From positions 186,001 through 250,000 of the forward strand of contig NZ_LVZK01000001.1 in assembly GCF_001652275.1 (NCBI RefSeq): a DNA stretch of 64,000 bases, in the 5' to 3' direction. The notes below the pieces were generated by a model. The model saw only the letters and a list, made by a program, of their open reading frames with translations. It was not told where the DNA came from and searched no databases. Below are positions 8,113 to 16,629 of the stretch, one piece after another (position 1 is the first letter of the stretch; every line of letters starts with the position of its first letter). Both the position numbers and the translations under genes were made by a program. Source of the stretch: Peptidiphaga gingivicola. GTDB taxonomy: Bacteria; Actinomycetota; Actinomycetes; Actinomycetales; Actinomycetaceae.

Positions 8113-9498
8113 TCACTTGCTTTCCTTGAAGTCTCCGGCCACCTTCGGCGGGGCGGAAACGTCGTCCATGTCTCGGATGGTCGGGGGCTCGTTGATCCAC
8201 GTCATGGCGATCGCTGCCAAGCCCATGAGAACGCCCGTGAAGGTGATCGCGTTCGTCGGATCCTTGCCCAAGAAGGTGTCATAGACGAATCCGAAGGTCA
8301 CGGTCTCCAACAGCTGCGGCAGCACGATCATCATATTGAGGATGCCCATGTACACGCCGTACCTGTTCGAGGGAACCATGCGGACCGCCATGATGTACGG
8401 CACGCCCAAAAGCGACGCCCACGAGATGCCGAAGCCGATCATCGGCAAGAAAACGAGGAACTTGTTGGTGACGTGCGGAAGGATGAGAAGCGATACGAGA
8501 GCGCATATGAGGCTCGCCGTGTGGACCCACTTGGCGCCGTGCTTCTTCGCAAGAGACACGAGGCCGAAGGCCACCATGAAGGTGACGACGTTGTACGAGC
8601 CGTTCACAAGACCGGTCCACGTAGTCGCTTCCCTATACGCCTGGGACTGCGCATCGGTTGTGTTGAACACCGATTTGGCGATGGACAGAGAGATGAACTG
8701 CCAGTAGACGAACATCGCGTACCACTGGAACAGGTACACGAGCCCCAGCTTGCGCAGCTCCTTCGGCATCTCGACAATCGCGTTGCCAATATCCTTGAGC
8801 GCACCGAAACGCTCGCGGTCCTTCTTCAAGCGAAGCTGCGCAAGTTCCTCCGGCGACGGCGGAATCTCGTCCGTGGACAAAACGGAGACAAGGACGGTGG
8901 CGATGGAGCACACCGACCCCAGCATGAAGGCGCCGAAGACGTAGTAAGGCAAGCCCGAGCCGGCCACCCCGTCCCATATATGTTCGAAAAGGAACATCGA
9001 GGCATTGGCGAGGGTGATTCCCAGGCCCGCGAAGAAGGACTGGGCGAGGAAGCCCTTGGCAGTCTGACTGGGCGGGAGCCTATCGGCGATGAAGGCGCGG
9101 TACGGCTCCATTGCGGTGTTGTTCGAGGCGTCCAGCAGCCACAAAAGCAGGACGGCCATCCACAGGGCCGAGACAAATGGGAAGAGGAAGAGGCATACGG
9201 AGCAGCCGATGGCGCCGACGACGAAGAACGGCTTTCGCCTCCCCCATTTCTCGCTCCACGTCCTGTCCGACATGGCGCCGATAAGCGGCTGAATGAGAAG
9301 GCCCGTGATGGGGCCGGCCATATTGAGGATCGGCAGCTCCGACTCGTCGGCGCCCAGCATCTTGTAGATCGGGTTGATCGCGGTCTGCTGCATTCCGAAG
9401 GAATACTGAATGCCGAAGAAGCCGAGATTCATGAGGAGAATCTGCCTCATGCTCATCATCGGCTTGTGCCGAATGACCGTGGTATTTTTCTGCGTCAT
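8113..9498 (-). CDS. GPH/SLC45-like sugar:cation symporter, probable sucrose importer
   Basis: 461 residues with about twelve membrane helices. The motifs are those of glycoside-pentoside-hexuronide and plant sucrose carriers: LNMAGPITGLLIQPLIGAMSD, a KWGRRKPF loop, and LLWLLDASNNTAMEPYRAFIAD. Genes of this type pair with amylosucrase in Xanthomonas sux loci, and here amylosucrase is two genes downstream, so sucrose (or maltose) uptake driven by protons is the best inference. ATG 9498 follows the SRPBCC stop by 11 bases; the ribosome site is weak. The long central loop (PPSPEELAQLRLKKDRERF) is cytoplasmic. Confidence 0.85.
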   Translation of the reverse strand: MTQKNTTVIRHKPMMSMRQILLMNLGFFGIQYSFGMQQTAINPIYKMLGADESELPILNMAGPITGLLIQPLIGAMSDRTWSEKWGRRKPFFVVGAIGCSVCLFLFPFVSALWMAVLLLWLLDASNNTAMEPYRAFIADRLPPSQTAKGFLAQSFFAGLGITLANASMFLFEHIWDGVAGSGLPYYVFGAFMLGSVCSIATVLVSVLSTDEIPPSPEELAQLRLKKDRERFGALKDIGNAIVEMPKELRKLGLVYLFQWYAMFVYWQFISLSIAKSVFNTTDAQSQAYREATTWTGLVNGSYNVVTFMVAFGLVSLAKKHGAKWVHTASLICALVSLLILPHVTNKFLVFLPMIGFGISWASLLGVPYIMAVRMVPSNRYGVYMGILNMMIVLPQLLETVTFGFVYDTFLGKDPTNAITFTGVLMGLAAIAMTWINEPPTIRDMDDVSAPPKVAGDFKESK

Positions 9499-9509
9499 GG
9501 AATTCCGTT

Positions 9510-9980
9510 CTATGAGGCGGCGCCAGTGCCGTCGATGTATGCCTGAAGCCTGTCGAGAATGGACTCCCAAACCTTGGCGTAGTCGACCGCGGCTTGGGAC
9601 TCATAGGGGCCCTGGACGACCCTCAGGAGGGTCTTGCCCTGGCCCTGCCTCGAAAACTCGACCCGCAGCTCAACGGGCCTGGAGGGATCGATCCCCTCAA
9701 TTCCGGTGATCCTCTGCTGGCTCACAAGGACATCGGGGTAGAAGACCTCGGTGTATATGCCGTCGATAACCCACGTCCTTGCGGGGTCGTCGTCACGGAC
9801 TTTCGTATGACGGAGGCGACCACCGAGTCGCGGATCAAGCTCGACCGACTCGGGCACAACGTGCCATCCGTCGGGCGCGAACCATTGCGCGAGCACCTTC
9901 GGCTCGGTGAAAGCCCTGAACAAAACGTTGCGCGGCTCCTCGAAGATCCGCTCAACCTCAAGGACTGTATCGGGTTCCAT
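9510..9980 (-). CDS. SRPBCC/AHSA1 domain protein
   Basis: 156 residues forming one START-like helix-grip domain of the Aha1-C type. It shows VERIFEEPRNVLFRAFTEPKVLAQWFAP near the N-terminus, a central DPRLGGRLRHT strand and a C-terminal helix ESILDRLQAYI. Such proteins bind hydrophobic ligands; none can be named. It is the first gene of the operon with the sucrose-type carrier, UspA and amylosucrase, though a link to sucrose metabolism is not obvious. Confidence 0.8.
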   Translation of the reverse strand: MEPDTVLEVERIFEEPRNVLFRAFTEPKVLAQWFAPDGWHVVPESVELDPRLGGRLRHTKVRDDDPARTWVIDGIYTEVFYPDVLVSQQRITGIEGIDPSRPVELRVEFSRQGQGKTLLRVVQGPYESQAAVDYAKVWESILDRLQAYIDGTGAAS

Positions 9981-10377
9981 ATCGATTCCTCTGTTGCAAT
10001 CGGAGGGACATCATCATAGGTGTCCACAATGAACGCCTTCTGCACGGTCGGAGGATCGACTCCTCAGCGAGAGTAATGGATCTGACAATCGTGCGGCGGC
10101 GTCAGCCTATCAACGGCCATCCGACCACTTCCCCACCCGTCTCACATACAGGACAGCGCCCCTTCCCCCAGATCGCGCCGAATTCGACCAAATCCCGGAA
10201 AAATCGGCTAAAAACACGTCATGTGCGTTGCCTCACAACCGGCGATTGTCGGGGACTTTTGTCCCCGCGTTTTGCTAGGCCAAGCTTCACATTTCGTCGG
10301 CGGGGGCGTCGGATCGATTGCGGGGACGACGCCGGAAACCCTAGAGCCGTCAATCGACGCGACGCCCCGAGAGCCGG
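9981..10377. other. 397-bp intergenic region upstream of the SRPBCC-sucrose operon
   Basis: No convincing gene. It should contain the promoter of the minus-strand operon starting at 9980. One small hairpin is visible at 10250-10267 (CGGGGAC-TTTT-GTCCCCG) followed by CGTTTT on the plus strand; its role is unclear because no plus-strand gene precedes it. Confidence 0.6.
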
Positions 10378-11163
10378 TCAATCGACGTCGACGGCGAGCA
10401 TGCGATGATCCGAAACGGCCAGGCGCCGCGTCGTCGCTTCTCCCGCCGCCCGGAAGCCTACCCCGAGGATGTGGTCGATCTGAGAGCTGGGCTCGTCGTC
10501 GGGATAGGTCAGCGCCTGCGCGAGGACCTCGTACTCGGTCTGCTTCTGAATGTCTTCGAGGCGCGTGTTGAGGTCGCCGAGGACGATTCGGGGAGCGTCG
10601 GGGATGCCGCGGCGTCGGGCGACCCTCGCCATAAAGTCTTCGAGGCGGCGCAGCTGCTTGCGATTGTCCGGCTGTTTCGTGGTCAAGTGCGTGGCGCCGA
10701 CGACGACGGGCTTCGGGGTCAGGAGCACGGCGACTATCGCCATCCTCTGCTCCTCGAGGCGGAAACGCCAGCCGAGGCGCCGGTCGGACGCCCTGCGCAT
10801 CGGATTCCTCCACGAAGGCAGCCTGAGAGCCCTGATGTAATCGATGGGGTACGTCGTGGCGAAGGCGATCCCGTATCCGCGCCGCGAGCGCCGAAACATC
10901 CTAGCGATGAAGTTACTCGGCGCCCGGCGGCACGCCGCGAAGCGCCGATGCTCCATTCCCGCGCTCTCGGCGAACGCCGAGAGGATCGATCGGCCGCGAT
11001 CCTCCCTGACTTCTTGCAGAGCCAGCACATCGGGTTTGAGCTGCGCGATTTCCGCAGCTGCCTCGCGAACCGCCGCGTCGTTCATGGCGTCGTCGCCCAG
11101 TACGGCGCCGCCCCAGGATTGGTTGGCCCGCCCGCTCTGGACGTTGAAGCTCACAAGGCGCAT
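10378..11163 (-). CDS. Endonuclease/exonuclease/phosphatase family protein
   Basis: 261 residues of EEP fold. Motifs are RLVSFNVQSG at the start, DVLALQEV with the metal-binding Glu, GATHL, GDLNTR and SDHRMLAVDVD at the end. Members include DNase I-like nucleases and phosphodiesterases, and the substrate cannot be read from sequence. No signal peptide is present when ATG 11163 is used, and that start lies five bases after the msrB stop, suggesting a two-gene operon. A basic stretch (FIARMFRRSRRGYG) near residue 90 is unusual. Confidence 0.8.
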   Translation of the reverse strand: MRLVSFNVQSGRANQSWGGAVLGDDAMNDAAVREAAAEIAQLKPDVLALQEVREDRGRSILSAFAESAGMEHRRFAACRRAPSNFIARMFRRSRRGYGIAFATTYPIDYIRALRLPSWRNPMRRASDRRLGWRFRLEEQRMAIVAVLLTPKPVVVGATHLTTKQPDNRKQLRRLEDFMARVARRRGIPDAPRIVLGDLNTRLEDIQKQTEYEVLAQALTYPDDEPSSQIDHILGVGFRAAGEATTRRLAVSDHRMLAVDVD

Positions 11164-11168
11164 GGGGA

Positions 11169-11573
11169 TCACTCCGCGGGCTCGAAGGACAGGCTGACCG
11201 AGTTCATGCAGTAGCGCTGCCCTGTCGGGGTCTGCGGCGCATCCGGGAACACGTGGCCGAGATGCGAGTCGCAAGAGGCGCAGCGAACCTCAGTCCGGGG
11301 ATAGCCCAGCTTGTAGTCGACGTCGGTGACCACGGAATCCATCGACGAAGGATCGTAGAAGCTCGGCCAGCCGCAGCCCGAATCGAACTTCGTCTCGGAG
11401 CGGAAAAGCTCGGCCCCGCACCCGCGGCAGCGGTAGACGCCTTCGCGCCCTTCGCCCAGAAGCTCGCCGCTGAAGGGAGCTTCCGTTCCGGCCTCGCGCA
11501 GCACGTGATACTCGGCGGGAGCGAGAACTGCGCGCCATTCCTCGTCCGTTTGCGGCACAAGAGGTTTCGTCAT
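11169..11573 (-). CDS. msrB: Peptide-methionine (R)-S-oxide reductase
   Basis: 134 residues. MsrB reduces methionine-R-sulfoxide in damaged proteins. The zinc ligands are present as two CxxC pairs (CRGCG and CASC). The conserved core [10 protein letters not shown] and the C-terminal catalytic stretch [13 protein letters not shown] are intact. ATG 11573 starts at the usual [13 protein letters not shown]; an in-frame ATG at 11609 preceded by GTGAGAG is an alternative. It is upstream of, and probably cotranscribed with, the EEP gene. Confidence 0.93.
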   Translation of the reverse strand: MTKPLVPQTDEEWRAVLAPAEYHVLREAGTEAPFSGELLGEGREGVYRCRGCGAELFRSETKFDSGCGWPSFYDPSSMDSVVTDVDYKLGYPRTEVRCASCDSHLGHVFPDAPQTPTGQRYCMNSVSLSFEPAE

Positions 11574-11828
11574 ACCACTATGCTGACTTTCGTCGCGTGA
11601 CGTGTCCATCGCTCTCACTCTGAGCAGAATGGGCACGGCTGGCCACCGAGCGCAGCCGCGCGCCAGCGGCCTAGCCGCGCCAGTGACCCCGGACTCGCGT
11701 TGCGGCCAAGTTGTTTTCTTCCTTCGTTCCAGCATCGCCCCAGCGGCCGCGGGCGCACGTTACGGCGCTCATGCGCGAAGGGCGAGGCGCTGCGAAGAAG
11801 CCGCCCCACAACGCCTGACTGCAGCCGC

Positions 11829-13583
11829 CTATGCTTTGGCGCCGGCCTCGCTCTTGGCACCCGCGCGAATCTCCGTGGCGGGGCCTTCGCCGCCTTCCTG
11901 CGCCCCTTCACCGTCGACATCGCCTTCCGCGGGGCCCTGCGTCCCTTCCTTCTTGCGGGCGGCTTCCTCCCGCTCGCGCATGGCGTCTTCGCCGGGCCCG
12001 GCGAAGTCCTTGCCGCGCTTCTCCGCCCCTGCGGATCCGGTGAAGATCGAGGCTTCGTACCCGGTTTCCGTCAGCGGCGAGGGCGCCGTCTGGGGGGTCG
12101 GTTCGCGGTCGGCGAGAGGAACGCGCACCACCGGCGGGGACGCGGGGAACACCCTGGTACCCGTCGGGCCGAGGTCGCCGTGGCGCCGTTTGCCGTGCGG
12201 ACCGGACGGGCCGCCCTGGGGGCTGGCCGAACGGAACGTCGGGCGGCTCTGGTCTTTGCCGTCGGATACTCTGACGACGTCGGGCCTGCCGGAGTTCGGA
12301 GCGTCGGGCCGGCCCGCGGGAAGAAGGGCGTCCGCCGCAGGAATTTCCTCGAGCAGCGGATCGGGCGGGTTGACGAAGCTGCGCCCGTGAGGGACCGCGT
12401 CGGGCGCGTTCGCCTGTATCCAGCGAACGAGCCGCTCGCGCACGAAGAACTTGAGATCGATGAGGTTCGAAGGCGTCACGGCGGAAACAAGCGCCGAGAC
12501 TTGAATCGACGTGCTCTCGGCGGCGCGAACCTGGATGATTCCGGTGTTGCCGTCCCACAGCGTGGTTTCCTTGAGGATCCTGTCGAGTTCGGCGCGCAGA
12601 GCTGGAATCGGAACGCTCCAGTCGAGCAGCAGGTCGACGTATCCGAGCATTTCAGGCGCCCGTCGCGTCCAGTTCTCGAAGGTCTTGGTGGTCAGTTCCT
12701 TGGACGGCACGATGAGCCTTCGTCCGTCCCACACTTTGAGGACGACGTAGCTGAGGGTGATGTCCTCGACCTTCGCGTACTGGTCGTTGTTCCATATGAC
12801 GATGTCGCCCATGCGGATCGAGTCGGAGAAGGCCAGTTGCAGGCCCGCGAACAGGTTGCCCAAGGTCGACTGCGCCGCAAGGCCGGCGACCACGGAGATG
12901 ACTCCTGCCGAGGCAAAGACCGAGGTGCCGAACGCCCTTGCCAGCGGGAAGGTCATGAGGATGGCGGCGGCGCCCAAGATCCAGATCGAGATTCCGACCA
13001 CCCTGTTGAGTACGCGGACCTGCGTCTGCACCTTCCAGTAACGCGACTGCCCGCTCGCCTTCACGCGGTTGAGGATGAGGTCTTGCACGCCCGTCGCAAC
13101 CGACGAGACGAACCAGGTCAAAGCCGCGATCGTTGCGATGAGGAACGCGTGGTCGGCCCACATGCTCCAGCCGACGTCCCCGCCGTTCGTGGCCATCGGC
13201 AGCGCGACGGAGAATCCGATCCACGCCCCGATGACGGCGAAGGAGACGCCCATGGGCCTGACGACAGGATGCGAAGCCTGCCTGAGAAAAACGTGGCGCC
13301 GCAAGATGAAGCGCATAAACATCTGGATCCCGATCGAAACCAGCATGCCCACAAAAAATCCGGTGCCTATGCCCAACAGAATCGTCAGCGCGTCCACCGC
13401 AACAGAACCCGCCGTCTCCTTCGCCGGAGGCTCCGCGCGCACAGCCGCTGCCGGCGCGAACGCGGGGACGTGTGCGAGCGTGAGGGGCTGCGCGATCGCA
13501 GCCGAATGCGCCGACGTCGTAGCAGAACCCATCGACGCCGCCGCGGAAACAACTTCGTAACCGTTTGCCAAGAATACTCCCAT
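11829..13583 (-). CDS. MscS-family mechanosensitive channel with long C-terminal tail
   Basis: 584 residues. Several hydrophobic helices in residues ~45-240 lead into the pore helix and beta domain typical of MscS (GLAAQSTLGNLFAGLQLAF, then SIRMGDIVIW, VWDGRRLIVPS). Such channels release solutes on hypo-osmotic shock. After the alpha/beta vestibule (to about 400) there is a ~150-residue disordered Pro/Gly/acid-rich tail, far longer than in E. coli MscS. ATG 13583 is preceded by GAGGG; an upstream ATG at 13621 lies inside a palindrome and lacks a ribosome site. Single gene. Confidence 0.9.
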   Translation of the reverse strand: MGVFLANGYEVVSAAASMGSATTSAHSAAIAQPLTLAHVPAFAPAAAVRAEPPAKETAGSVAVDALTILLGIGTGFFVGMLVSIGIQMFMRFILRRHVFLRQASHPVVRPMGVSFAVIGAWIGFSVALPMATNGGDVGWSMWADHAFLIATIAALTWFVSSVATGVQDLILNRVKASGQSRYWKVQTQVRVLNRVVGISIWILGAAAILMTFPLARAFGTSVFASAGVISVVAGLAAQSTLGNLFAGLQLAFSDSIRMGDIVIWNNDQYAKVEDITLSYVVLKVWDGRRLIVPSKELTTKTFENWTRRAPEMLGYVDLLLDWSVPIPALRAELDRILKETTLWDGNTGIIQVRAAESTSIQVSALVSAVTPSNLIDLKFFVRERLVRWIQANAPDAVPHGRSFVNPPDPLLEEIPAADALLPAGRPDAPNSGRPDVVRVSDGKDQSRPTFRSASPQGGPSGPHGKRRHGDLGPTGTRVFPASPPVVRVPLADREPTPQTAPSPLTETGYEASIFTGSAGAEKRGKDFAGPGEDAMREREEAARKKEGTQGPAEGDVDGEGAQEGGEGPATEIRAGAKSEAGAKA

Positions 13584-13617
13584 GCCCTCAAGGCTAAGCG
13601 ATGCCGTCTGAAAGTAC

Positions 13618-13640
13618 GCCATATTCCCGCGGAATATGGC
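13618..13640. promoter_or_regulatory. 23-bp perfect palindrome upstream of mscS
   Basis: GCCATATTCC and GGAATATGGC (10-bp arms) flank the 3-base spacer CGC, 35 bases upstream of the chosen mscS start. Its size and symmetry suit a dimeric repressor binding over the promoter. Confidence 0.6.
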
Positions 13641-14110
13641 CAAGGTTATGCGTTCGGAGTTTCGCGGTGCGTGCGCTTTCGGCCTCGCAGGGCAGCACAC
13701 GCCTGCGGCCTGACGGACCATGCGATTGCAGCCTGACGGACCATGCGTACCCGGCGTCGCAAGCCGGGCGCCCGCGCCATTTCACACCCGCGCCTTCGCG
13801 GCGTCGCGAACCGCCCGAACGCATCCTCCGCCGCCTGGGCGCACCTGCAGCGCCTCTTGACCGTCAGGTCAGTCGCCCCAGCCACAGGAGTATCGGCCCG
13901 GCAAACGCCGAGCGGCGGCTTTGCCTTCCAGCTGCGCAGGCCCCTCGAGGGCCGCAAGCGCACCTCGGAACAACATGCGCTCCGGGAGCCTTGGGTCAGT
14001 GAGCAAAGCCACAGCTTATCCGGTTTTGCAATGACCCTCCCCTTTCCTCTAAGCTAATCGAGTTCCACCAGCCGGCAACGGTGAGGAACGGACAAACAGA
14101 CAATCGGTCC
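13641..14110. other. 470-bp intergenic region before the tRNA cluster
   Basis: No gene is supported. Reading frames here lack ribosome sites and recognisable protein sequence. A short near-repeat (CCTGACGGACCATGCG) occurs at about 13709 and 13731. The tRNA promoter is expected in the last ~100 bases. Confidence 0.6.
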
Positions 14111-14183
14111 GCCCCTATCGTCTAGTGGCCTAGGACGGCGCCCTTTCACGGCGCTAACACCGGTTCGAATCCGGTTGGGGGTG
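14111..14183 (+). tRNA. tRNA-Glu (anticodon TTC)
   Basis: Acceptor GCCCCTA pairs with TGGGGGT. The anticodon stem GCGCC/GGCGC holds loop CTTTCAC, giving anticodon TTC. The T-arm is ACCGG-TTCGAAT-CCGGT and the discriminator is G. First of a three-tRNA cluster. Confidence 0.96.
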
Positions 14184-14207
14184 CGAGAAGGTCAATGAAT
14201 CTTCATT

Positions 14208-14281
14208 GGCCCCGTAGCGCAGTTGGTTAGCGCGCCGCCCTGTCACGGCGGAGGTCGCGGGTTCAAGTCCCGTCGGGGTCG
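14208..14281 (+). tRNA. tRNA-Asp (anticodon GTC)
   Basis: Acceptor GGCCCCG pairs with CGGGGTC. The D-arm is GCGC...GCGC and the anticodon loop CTGTCAC gives GTC. The T-arm is GCGGG-TTCAAGT-CCCGT and the discriminator is G. It lies 24 bases after tRNA-Glu. Confidence 0.96.
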
Positions 14282-14290
14282 CGGACAATC

Positions 14291-14306
14291 GCCCGGGAGG
14301 CCGGGC
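14291..14306 (+). terminator. Short hairpin between tRNA-Asp and tRNA-Phe
   Basis: GCCCGG-GAGG-CCGGGC followed by TTTC. It may end part of the transcription or mark a processing point; tRNA-Phe follows 12 bases later. Confidence 0.4.
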
Positions 14307-14318
14307 TTTCGTCTATCA

Positions 14319-14391
14319 GGCTCTGTAGCTCAGTTGGTAGAGCGTTCGACTGAAAATCGAAAGGTCACCGGATCGACGCCGGTCGGAGCCA
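14319..14391 (+). tRNA. tRNA-Phe (anticodon GAA)
   Basis: Acceptor GGCTCTG pairs with CGGAGCC. The D-arm is GCTC...GAGC and the anticodon loop CTGAAAA gives GAA. The T-arm ACCGG-ATCGACG-CCGGT has A in place of the usual first T of the loop. The discriminator is A. Confidence 0.95.
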
Positions 14392-14462
14392 CTGCCTCGA
14401 ATCCAGGACATGCGTACGTCCCTCCCCGCCTCCCTTTAGCTTCTCCCATGTGCGATCTCACG

Positions 14463-14542
14463 CGCTTCAACACGTACAAACTTACGCATGCGCTTCAACG
14501 CGTACAAACTTACGCGTGCGCTTCCCGCATACGAACTTTCGC
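14463..14542. repeat. 28-bp tandem repeat, two full copies and one decayed
   Basis: Copies at 14463-14490 and 14491-14518 differ at two positions (CGCTTCAAC, A or G, CGTACAAA...), and a degraded third begins at 14519. They lie in the 457-bp non-coding region between tRNA-Phe and the fic gene. No spacer-like variable sequence separates the copies, so this is not a CRISPR array. Confidence 0.7.
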
Positions 14543-14761
14543 GCTTCTACGCGCGCAGACCCTTGTTCTTCTCGCACCGCACGACTCCTAGTGCGCGAAT
14601 TCTTGGTCCCTCTAAAGCAGGGGCTCAAATCCGTCGCCCCGGCAATCCTCGGCCGAGCGACGGACTAGAGACGCCTACGACGCCCCGGCTTTTTTGGCAC
14701 GTTTTGGCACTTCCAACACGCGTCTCGGCCTTTCGGGGCGTGCCGAGTTCTTGTTGGCACA

Positions 14762-14778
14762 TGTAAAGAATTTTTACA
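14762..14778. promoter_or_regulatory. Palindrome 1 upstream of fic
   Basis: TGTAAA-N5-TTTACA, 71-87 bases before the fic ATG. It shares the GTAAA/TTTAC core with the second palindrome, suggesting one regulator bound at two sites. Confidence 0.55.
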
Positions 14779-14788
14779 CATCCCAAAA

Positions 14789-14821
14789 ACGTGTAAAAAA
14801 TTTGGCGATTCTTTTACACGT
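14789..14821. promoter_or_regulatory. Palindrome 2 upstream of fic
   Basis: Perfect 10-bp arms ACGTGTAAAA and TTTTACACGT separated by 13 bases, ending 27 bases before the fic ATG. It must overlap the fic promoter or leader. The GTGTAAAA half-site recurs in palindrome 1. Confidence 0.65.
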
Positions 14822-14848
14822 CAAGAATTCCGTGTCTAGAATTTTTCC

Positions 14849-15943
14849 ATGTGGAAACCCGATCTTCCCTACAATGAACTCCCGTTCCCTCCCGTCGACG
14901 AACTGGAGACTCGCTCGATTCTTCGGGCGGCGGCGAACGCGCGGGCGGCGCTCGCCGGACTGGATCAGGCAGTCAAACAGATTCCCAACCCAGAGATCCT
15001 CATCTCTCCTCTCTCGCTCCTCGAAGCGCAGGCAAGCTCGGAAATCGAAAACATCGTGACCACAACCGACGACCTCTTCCGAGACGAAAACCTCAGGAGC
15101 GCCGCACCGGACCCAGCGGTAAAGGAGACTTTGCGCTACCGGGAGGCTCTGTTCGCTGGGCTCAAGGAGGTTCGCCGTCGTCCCCTCAACACGAATATCG
15201 CCCTCGAAGTAAGCTCCCACATAAGCGGCTACAACATGGAGCCGAGGTCCCTGCCCGGCACTTTCATCGGAAACCCCACGACCTTGGAAGCCCGGTACAC
15301 GCCCCCCGAAGGCAAAGAGCTCATCGCCCGCAAGCTCGGGGATTGGGAGAAGATCGTCCACATCGGAGACAAACTCGACCCATTGGTCGCAATGGCGGTT
15401 GCACACTACCAGTTTGAGGCAATCCACCCTTTCACGGACAGCAACGGGCGCACGGGAAGGATCCTCAACATCCTCATGCTCATCGAAAGGAGGCTTTTGA
15501 GCGAACCGGTTCTCTACCTTTCCCGTTACATCATCGAAAACAAAAACGAGTACTACGACCGCCTCCTGGCCGTGACGCGAGACGGCGCCTGGCATGAGTG
15601 GCTTTCCTTCATGCTGAGCGCCGTGCATTCGACCTCCGAGGAGACGCTCGCAACCATCGACAGAATCCAAGGGCTTCGCCGCACGATTCGCGAGCAAATG
15701 CGCTCGAATCGGGGAAGTTCGAACGCCGACCTTCTGGACCTGCTCCTCGAACGGCCATACTGCCGAATCGCCGACGTCGAAAACGCCTGCAACGTCACGC
15801 GCCCAACGGCGACCAAACGTCTGGAAGAGCTGGTCGCCGCGGGCGTGCTGGACGACAGAAGAGTCGGCAGAGACAGACTTTTCGTCAATGTGCCGCTGAT
15901 GAAGATCCTCCGCAGCCCTGGATCCGCCGCGCAGGCACGCTGA
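14849..15943 (+). CDS. Fic-domain AMP-transferase with C-terminal winged helix
   Basis: 364 residues. Fic enzymes usually transfer AMP from ATP to a target protein. The catalytic loop is H193-PFTDSNGRTGR, with Ser where most have Gly or Ala after Asp. An N-terminal inhibitory motif S63-SEI-E67-N68 marks a self-inhibited class II Fic. Residues ~290-355 form a winged helix (ADVENACNVTRPTATKRLEELVAAGVL), as in many Fic/HTH proteins. ATG 14849 has no ribosome site and may be on a leaderless or repressed transcript. The winged helix and the two palindromes before the gene suggest autoregulation. No antitoxin gene adjoins it. Confidence 0.9.
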   Translation: MWKPDLPYNELPFPPVDELETRSILRAAANARAALAGLDQAVKQIPNPEILISPLSLLEAQASSEIENIVTTTDDLFRDENLRSAAPDPAVKETLRYREALFAGLKEVRRRPLNTNIALEVSSHISGYNMEPRSLPGTFIGNPTTLEARYTPPEGKELIARKLGDWEKIVHIGDKLDPLVAMAVAHYQFEAIHPFTDSNGRTGRILNILMLIERRLLSEPVLYLSRYIIENKNEYYDRLLAVTRDGAWHEWLSFMLSAVHSTSEETLATIDRIQGLRRTIREQMRSNRGSSNADLLDLLLERPYCRIADVENACNVTRPTATKRLEELVAAGVLDDRRVGRDRLFVNVPLMKILRSPGSAAQAR

Positions 15944-16056
15944 GGCTGCGAGATTGGCGCTTGCCGGGCAAGGTCCTTCTGTGGCCACGCCGCCGCGGAA
16001 TGCGTTGAGCCCCTCGGATTTAAGATCGTCCGGCAGAATAGTTGCTGGCCAGGCGC

Positions 16057-16464
16057 CTAAAGCACCTCGACCAGCCGAATCAGGTATCCGTCGGGGTCTT
16101 GGACGACGAACTCCTTCTGCCCTTCCAAACCGGCGCCTTGGGTACCCGTTTCATACCAAATCTGCCGCAGATCCCGAAACGGCCGGACGCCCAGTGCGGC
16201 CAGCCTCGAACGTGCGGCGCCGACGTCGGAAATTTCGATTTGGAGGCCCATCCCCCGCCCCCTCGGCGCACGGACGCGGCCGGCGAACCAAGCCTCCGAA
16301 TGGTCTTCTTCGAGCATGAGTTGGGCGCCGTTGAGTTCGAGGCATGCGAACAAGGGATCCTCCCTGGAAAAGAGAATCCGGAAACCGACTCCTTTGACGT
16401 AAAAGTCGAGACTCACGAAGATGTCGCCGACGGACAACTCGGGAACGAGCGGATTCCAACGCAT
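16057..16464 (-). CDS. VOC (glyoxalase/bleomycin-resistance) family protein
   Basis: 135 residues with the paired beta-alpha-beta-beta-beta units of the vicinal oxygen chelate fold: VPELSVGDIFVSLDFYVKGVGF, LELNGAQLMLEED and the C-terminal FVVQDPDGYLIRLVEVL. Members are dioxygenases, isomerases or drug-binding proteins, and the substrate cannot be inferred. Ends convergently with fic. No clear ribosome site before ATG. Confidence 0.82.
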   Translation of the reverse strand: MRWNPLVPELSVGDIFVSLDFYVKGVGFRILFSREDPLFACLELNGAQLMLEEDHSEAWFAGRVRAPRGRGMGLQIEISDVGAARSRLAALGVRPFRDLRQIWYETGTQGAGLEGQKEFVVQDPDGYLIRLVEVL

Positions 16465-16629
16465 AGCCCGATCATGGCATACGTTCTGCCCACCAATTCG
16501 TCGGACTCCGTATACTCAAGTGTGGAACCACGTACATTTCGTGGAAAACCCTCGTTAAATCGCTCGCATTCGCATAGACTTCGCGTCAAGTAGCCTCGCG
16601 GCAGAGCCCTGAAAGGAGGGACTTCCTCC

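Noticed and set aside
10250-10267. Hairpin followed by CGTTTT as a terminator
   Set aside because: It is oriented for plus-strand transcription, but no plus-strand gene lies upstream; kept only as a note in the intergenic entry.
14463-14542. Possible CRISPR array
   Set aside because: Repeats are directly adjacent with no unique spacers, only two good copies exist, and no cas genes are present.
16528-16544. CCACG-N7-CGTGG inverted repeat upstream of the PTS operon
   Set aside because: Five-base arms in GC-rich DNA are likely by chance, and no second copy supports an operator.
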